DNA from: Diphasiastrum complanatum | Taxonomy: Eukaryota > Streptophyta > Lycopodiopsida > Lycopodiales > Lycopodiaceae | Direction of reading: 5' to 3' | Assembly (NCBI GenBank): GCA_029204225.1 | Contig: CM055093.1 | Location: forward strand, 34,110,525 to 34,174,524 | Length of the DNA: 64,000 nt | Part shown: piece after piece, positions 60,218 to 64,000 of the stretch | Layout: each line of letters begins with the position of its first letter | How positions within the stretch are numbered: the stretch's first letter is position 1 | Program-made: the position numbers and the translations under genes | Notes under the pieces: generated by a model | The model's input: only the letters and a program-made list of their open reading frames with translations | What the model was told of the DNA's origin: nothing | Databases searched by the model: none

Positions 60218-61500
60218 TCAAACGTCGTCAAGTGGTATGACAACATCAGCATCCTCAGCAATGTCAACATCATCCTGTAAATCAACATCTTCGTCATCCT
60301 CATCAAGATCCTCTGGGTCAACAAGAACAGATGGCGAAGCATGAGAGGAAGTGGAAGCCATGCCCATCTCAATATCCCTAGCAGCCTGGGTAATACCCTG
60401 TATCTCCAAGCCCTCTTCTATGTCGGCTCTCTCAGCCTCCACCACCAGCAATCTGTCCTCCTCTTGCTCCTCCTCGATTTGTTGCAAAGTTAGATCCATC
60501 TTCTCAAATCCTCGTGCCTTAATCTTATCAAGGACACGAAGATTGAAATGCACAAAGACCAACATGTCAAGGGTGGATGGCTTCAACCTATTTCTCCTCT
60601 TGGTACGAATCAAGGAGAAGGTACTCCAATTTCTCTCACAAGGAGAGGCCGTACTTCCTTGGCTAAGTATCTTGATTGCCAACCTTTGCAACTTAGGTGT
60701 GGAGGCTCCAAAGGACTCCCACCAACGCACACCCGTCTGCCTCTGAGATGCCAAGTGTGCCACTGACCGACCAAATGTCCCTTGCCCATTCCTGTACATG
60801 TCCATTTGATTTAACAATGTTTCTTCATATGCTGAATTTCCACTCGAGTATCTATCAACAACTAATTTCCATCCCTTGTCAACCTCGACATCGGACTCTT
60901 GCCCCATATCCAACCACTGTGGATGCAAGGCGAATGCTGCAGCATGTAAAGGAGAATGCATCATGTCCCATCTCTCAAGGCAAAGGCTCTCTATCACACG
61001 TATTCGATCGGCATCAAAAGAGGTACATGACCGTATTCCCTCAACCATCCGGTCCATCAGCTCATAGACAAATCCCATGGTGGCTCCCTCTCTATCAACA
61101 ACTCGTAACAACTCAAGGATGGGCTTGCATAGTCTCACAATATTCTCTGCCTCCTCCCAAAATAATGGACCAAGTATTGTATGCTCAATGTCTCTCCCTA
61201 CCTCAGTTGATGCGGACTTCAAGTTATGCCACTCCTCATGGACCACCAACCGCCTAAGGGCAACTTTTACCCGCAAGAGATTTGCAAGCACAATGTAGAT
61301 GTAGCCAAAGCGTGTTTGAGCCGGCTTCAAAAGCTCACGTTTGCTCACTTTTCGAAAAACACCTAGCTCCCTCTGATGACCTATGATGAAAGTCACTATT
61401 TTCCGTGCCTTTTGCAAAACAGGAGCTACCCAATCTAGTGCTTTAATTTCCTCAAACAGCAAAATGGCAAGTGCAATGTGTGAAAAAAATGCTGGAACCA
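60218..61500 (-). pseudogene. hAT 2 transposase, C-terminal part with hATC dimerisation domain
   Basis: Frame from about 61500: EEIKALDWVAPVLQKARKIV, KPAQTRFGYIYIVLANLLRV, MGFVYELMDRM, CLERWDMMHSPLHAAAFAL, WWESFGASTPKLQRLAIKIL and ASPCERNWSTFSLIRTKRRN (the hATC dimerisation domain), then an acidic tail. Compared with hAT 1, the segment carrying the second catalytic Asp (VTDNATNC) and TPC-x-H is missing between this part and the DUF659 part, so the enzyme would be inactive. Confidence 0.85.
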
Positions 61501-62182
61501 TAGATACTAGTAGCAACAAAGTTAATGATAGGTCGTCTACGTGTGTCAGACCAACCATCACACACAATCGTGCACCCATATTTTACCCACTTATCCTTTA
61601 CCATTTGCAGCTCCCTCGTAAGTAGTTTTGTCTCCTCTCGCAGCTCTTTCACCCTAATAGCCTCATAAGAAGGGGCTTTCACCGAACCACCAACCTCTCC
61701 TGCAGTTCTCAACATATCTTGAAAATATCTGCTCTTGACTACATTGAAAGGAATTGCATTTGCATAAAAAAATTTCCTGCAAGCAATCCGAAATTTGTTT
61801 CTCTTTTCTAAGGCCCATGCTGTCAAATCAGCACTATTTGCAGCGCGACCTCTCTTACGTGTAGGCCCTGTAAAAGCATCCACGGATTGACTATTCTCCA
61901 TCTCATGAACTTGGTCCTCATTGCTACTGGCATCTGGATATTGCAATCTCAATGCTTGCACCACATTGACAGGTGCTTTCTCACATTTATCCACTCCACA
62001 TCCCCCTGTCCCAAGCAAATTGACACAATTCGTTGAGGGCCCCCTTGATAATGATGTTCACAATAACGACATTTCATCCGTTTCATGCCTCCACCACCCT
62101 TCCCTTGCTTACCAGCTTCCCCAATAATCAGAACATGCTCCCACACATTAGACTTTGGCTTAGGCATTCTGAAAATTGACAA
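61452..62182 (-). pseudogene. hAT 2 transposase, BED finger and DUF659 part
   Basis: Starts MSIFRMPKPKSNVWEHV, then KCRYCEHHYQGGPQRI and, after a frameshift near 62025, LGTGGCGVDKCEKAPVNVVQ (BED finger). DUF659 follows with ELQMVKDKWVKYGCTIVCDG and WSDTRRRPIINFVATS, including the first catalytic Asp. Confidence 0.85.
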
Positions 62183-62764
62183 AATTGTGAGGTTCAGATC
62201 TGAAAATAGTGCAAAAAGCCCAAAACCTGCAACTGCTCTTCACAACAAATCTGGCCAAGCAGGTGGTGATGTGAATGGCTAGGATGGGGCGCCCTACAGT
62301 CTAGAAGACTGCCTCCAAGTCTCAGCTGAATCTGATCAGTAACCAAAGAGAACTGATTGATTCTTTGAAGTGGCCTCAAAACCAATTTTTTTGCACCTGC
62401 TGCTTGTATCTCCTCAACCAAGCTTCAAAACTCTGATCTGAGGCTCTTAATCACTCCAGCATGGTCCAAAACCCCTGCCTACAAGAAATCTTGGCAAACT
62501 ATGAAGTGGAGAGCAAGCTTCTATTACTTTTTTGAAACGGAGGAGGGCGCATTTCTTCTCCATGATGGAGTAGTTACTGATGGAGTTATGAGCCATGGTT
62601 GAGCTGTCCCAGCCTCGTGGTAGCCTAGAGTAGGTCGTTTTTTTGGTAGATGGCCCCCCAGGACCCCATTTGGAGGGGTAGGGCCCAAAAAAAATTTGCC
62701 TTTGAAAAGTCCACGTTTCAAACGCGTTTGAATCAGCATTCAAACGCGTTTGAATGCAACCATG

Positions 62765-63246
62765 CTCCACTCTTCTCTACAAAAAGTGAACTCAGCCCCC
62801 TCCCCCCCTCCCAAAACCTCTAGGTCTCCCTCTAGGCCTACGTGCAGGAGTGGCTGGCTCCTCCTTTGTCTCCGCATCAGGGTTCCCCAGCAGGTCAGCC
62901 AGGTCATCCCCCTGTGCCTCCGCCCCCATCTCCTCGTCCTCCTCCGTATCCCCCTCATCCCACTCCTCCTCCTCCTCCTCCTCCTCATAGTCAACCCCGA
63001 GCTCCTCTCCACCCTCCGAGCCCTCATCATCTCCCTCCTCAGCCCTATCCCTTTGCCTCTCCTCTGCCGCCGTAAAGCCCGTGCGTCAGCCTATGCCTGT
63101 CTATAGATCTCTCTATAGATCTCATCATCCATCTCCTCGCGTTTTTGGCAGCAAGGAGGCCCAAAAAATAATATATTCTGTTTTTTTTAACACGTTTCGC
63201 GGTTCGAAACGCGATTCGCGAACCCAGCGAATCGCGTTTCGTTGCA
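62765..63246 (-). pseudogene. Outer hAT remnant, N-terminal acidic region and right TIR
   Basis: Minus-strand frame from about 63090 gives AAEERQRDRAEEGDDEGSEG, a Glu-rich stretch and PATPARRPRGRPRGFGRG, an acidic region plus AT-hook-like RPRGRP. The right end is CATAGTTGCAACG on the minus strand with GCGATTCGC words, as in the 30091 MITE. The matching left end was not found. Confidence 0.55.
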
Positions 63247-64000
63247 ACTATGGTTAGAATATAGCTCCAATCAGTTTGGATCTTCAGGAAATCAAATCTT
63301 TCAGTAATGAAGGTTACATAGATAATTTCTAATCAATTCAAATCTTCTGGAATTGACTCATATCATATGCACTCTAGCTACGAGTCATATCATATGCAGT
63401 CTAACTACGAACCTTAATCCCACAAACTCAATGGGAACGGACCAGCCACCAGGATATCTTAAATATTGGAAATGGGCATGCTTGTGAGGGATCATGTCCA
63501 TTGTCCATCTAAATTTGAGTCCTACTTAGCATGTGCAACATGTCTTGGATTTTGAAAGGAATCATAGTCTTTTTTGCATGAAAAAGTTGCATAGTTATTT
63601 GCAATAAGGCTTATAACCATAATGTAGTGCTACTATTAGTAGCTAAATGTTAGAATCCTCTTGTCATCTTTGTAAGATTAAGCAATTGCTAACGTGGTTA
63701 TTGTTGTAGTCTTTCCTTTTTGATGTCTGCTCAAAGTTTTGAATGAGCATCATGATATTTCTTGTAGTTATTGACTATATGAAGGTGAATCTTCTAGCAT
63801 ACTCTTGAAGGAACTAAGTTAACTACTTTTAACCCTTCAATTGATACTAGTAAGAGTCTTAATCTTCCAATGAAATGCACAAGATAGTTTGAAAGGATCA
63901 AAAGAAGTTTGACTGTCTTGGGTCAGATGTTCTCACGATCATGAATGAAACATCTTATTTATAGAAGGATATTGATGTTATCCATGTAAAATAACACAAT
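63247..64000. other. Nothing recognised to the window end
   Basis: AT-rich sequence; a duplicated CATATGCA(C/G)TCTA(G/A)CTACGA pair near 63365 and 63393 is the only local structure seen. Confidence 0.4.

Larger units (their letters stand above)
59796..62764 (-). mobile_element. hAT transposon 2, nested
   Basis: Ends CAAGGTTGCATTCAAA (left) and, inverted, CATGGTTGCATTCAAACGCG (right) with repeated CAAACGCGTTTGAA words. CTCCACT flanks both sides (59785 and 62765), an 8-bp duplication with one mismatch and 3 extra bases on the left. It carries a minus-strand transposase. Confidence 0.78.
51235..64000 (+). other. FLY-like intron 8 or following region, to the window edge
   Basis: No further FLY exon was found up to 64000. 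51235-51912 and 63247-64000 show no gene. The rest is the transposons listed separately. Confidence 0.5.

Overview
This is nuclear DNA of a land plant with a large, transposon-swollen genome. It contains split genes with GT-AG introns up to about 10.6 kb, plant-type Copia and Ty3/Gypsy LTR retrotransposons, hAT transposons with 8-bp target duplications, LINEs, and very long (TC)n/(GA)n tracts. The amount of LINE and microsatellite sequence and the intron sizes suggest a fern, lycophyte or gymnosperm rather than a compact angiosperm, but I cannot fix the lineage from sequence alone.

Layout. 1-7.8 kb: degenerate repeats and a broken Copia element (5' LTR, gag and pol remnants). 7.8-9.2 kb: one intact single-exon BAHD acyltransferase gene on the minus strand. 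10.3-21.5 kb: LTR-retrotransposon graveyard on the minus strand. It holds a rearranged Copia fragment, an Athila/Tat-like Gypsy gag-protease-RT flanked on both sides by a diverged array with a period of about 150-170 bp, a leader with tRNA-Asp-type primer binding site, two abutting LTRs, and a separate RNase H/integrase piece. 21.5-26 kb: LINE ORF1 remnants between (TC)n tracts.

From 28.15 kb to beyond the right edge the window lies inside one plus-strand host gene. I reconstructed eight exons by homology, splice sites and phase. They encode the N-terminal half of a FLYING SAUCER (FLY1/TUL1-like) transmembrane RING E3 ubiquitin ligase. Its introns carry nearly all the remaining transposons. 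Intron 3 has two hAT-type MITEs with recognisable target duplications and a 5.5-kb hAT. Intron 4 has a head-to-tail chain of minus-strand LINEs. The intron after exon 8 has a Gypsy RT fragment, two plus-strand LINEs, a captured BTAF1/MOT1 first exon, and a hAT nested inside another hAT.

The most interesting system is the LINE set. Its copies end in a small 3' hairpin followed by the end motif TTAATAAAG and a (TC)n, (TTC)n or (TTTC)n tail. Successive copies begin directly at the previous copy's (TC)n tract, as expected if the element targets the same microsatellite it makes as a tail. At least three copies have ORF1 but no ORF2, with their own 3' UTR that converges on the autonomous family's terminal hairpin. 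This would be a plant counterpart of mammalian half-L1 (HAL1) elements. All functional statements are inferred from sequence reading without database searches.
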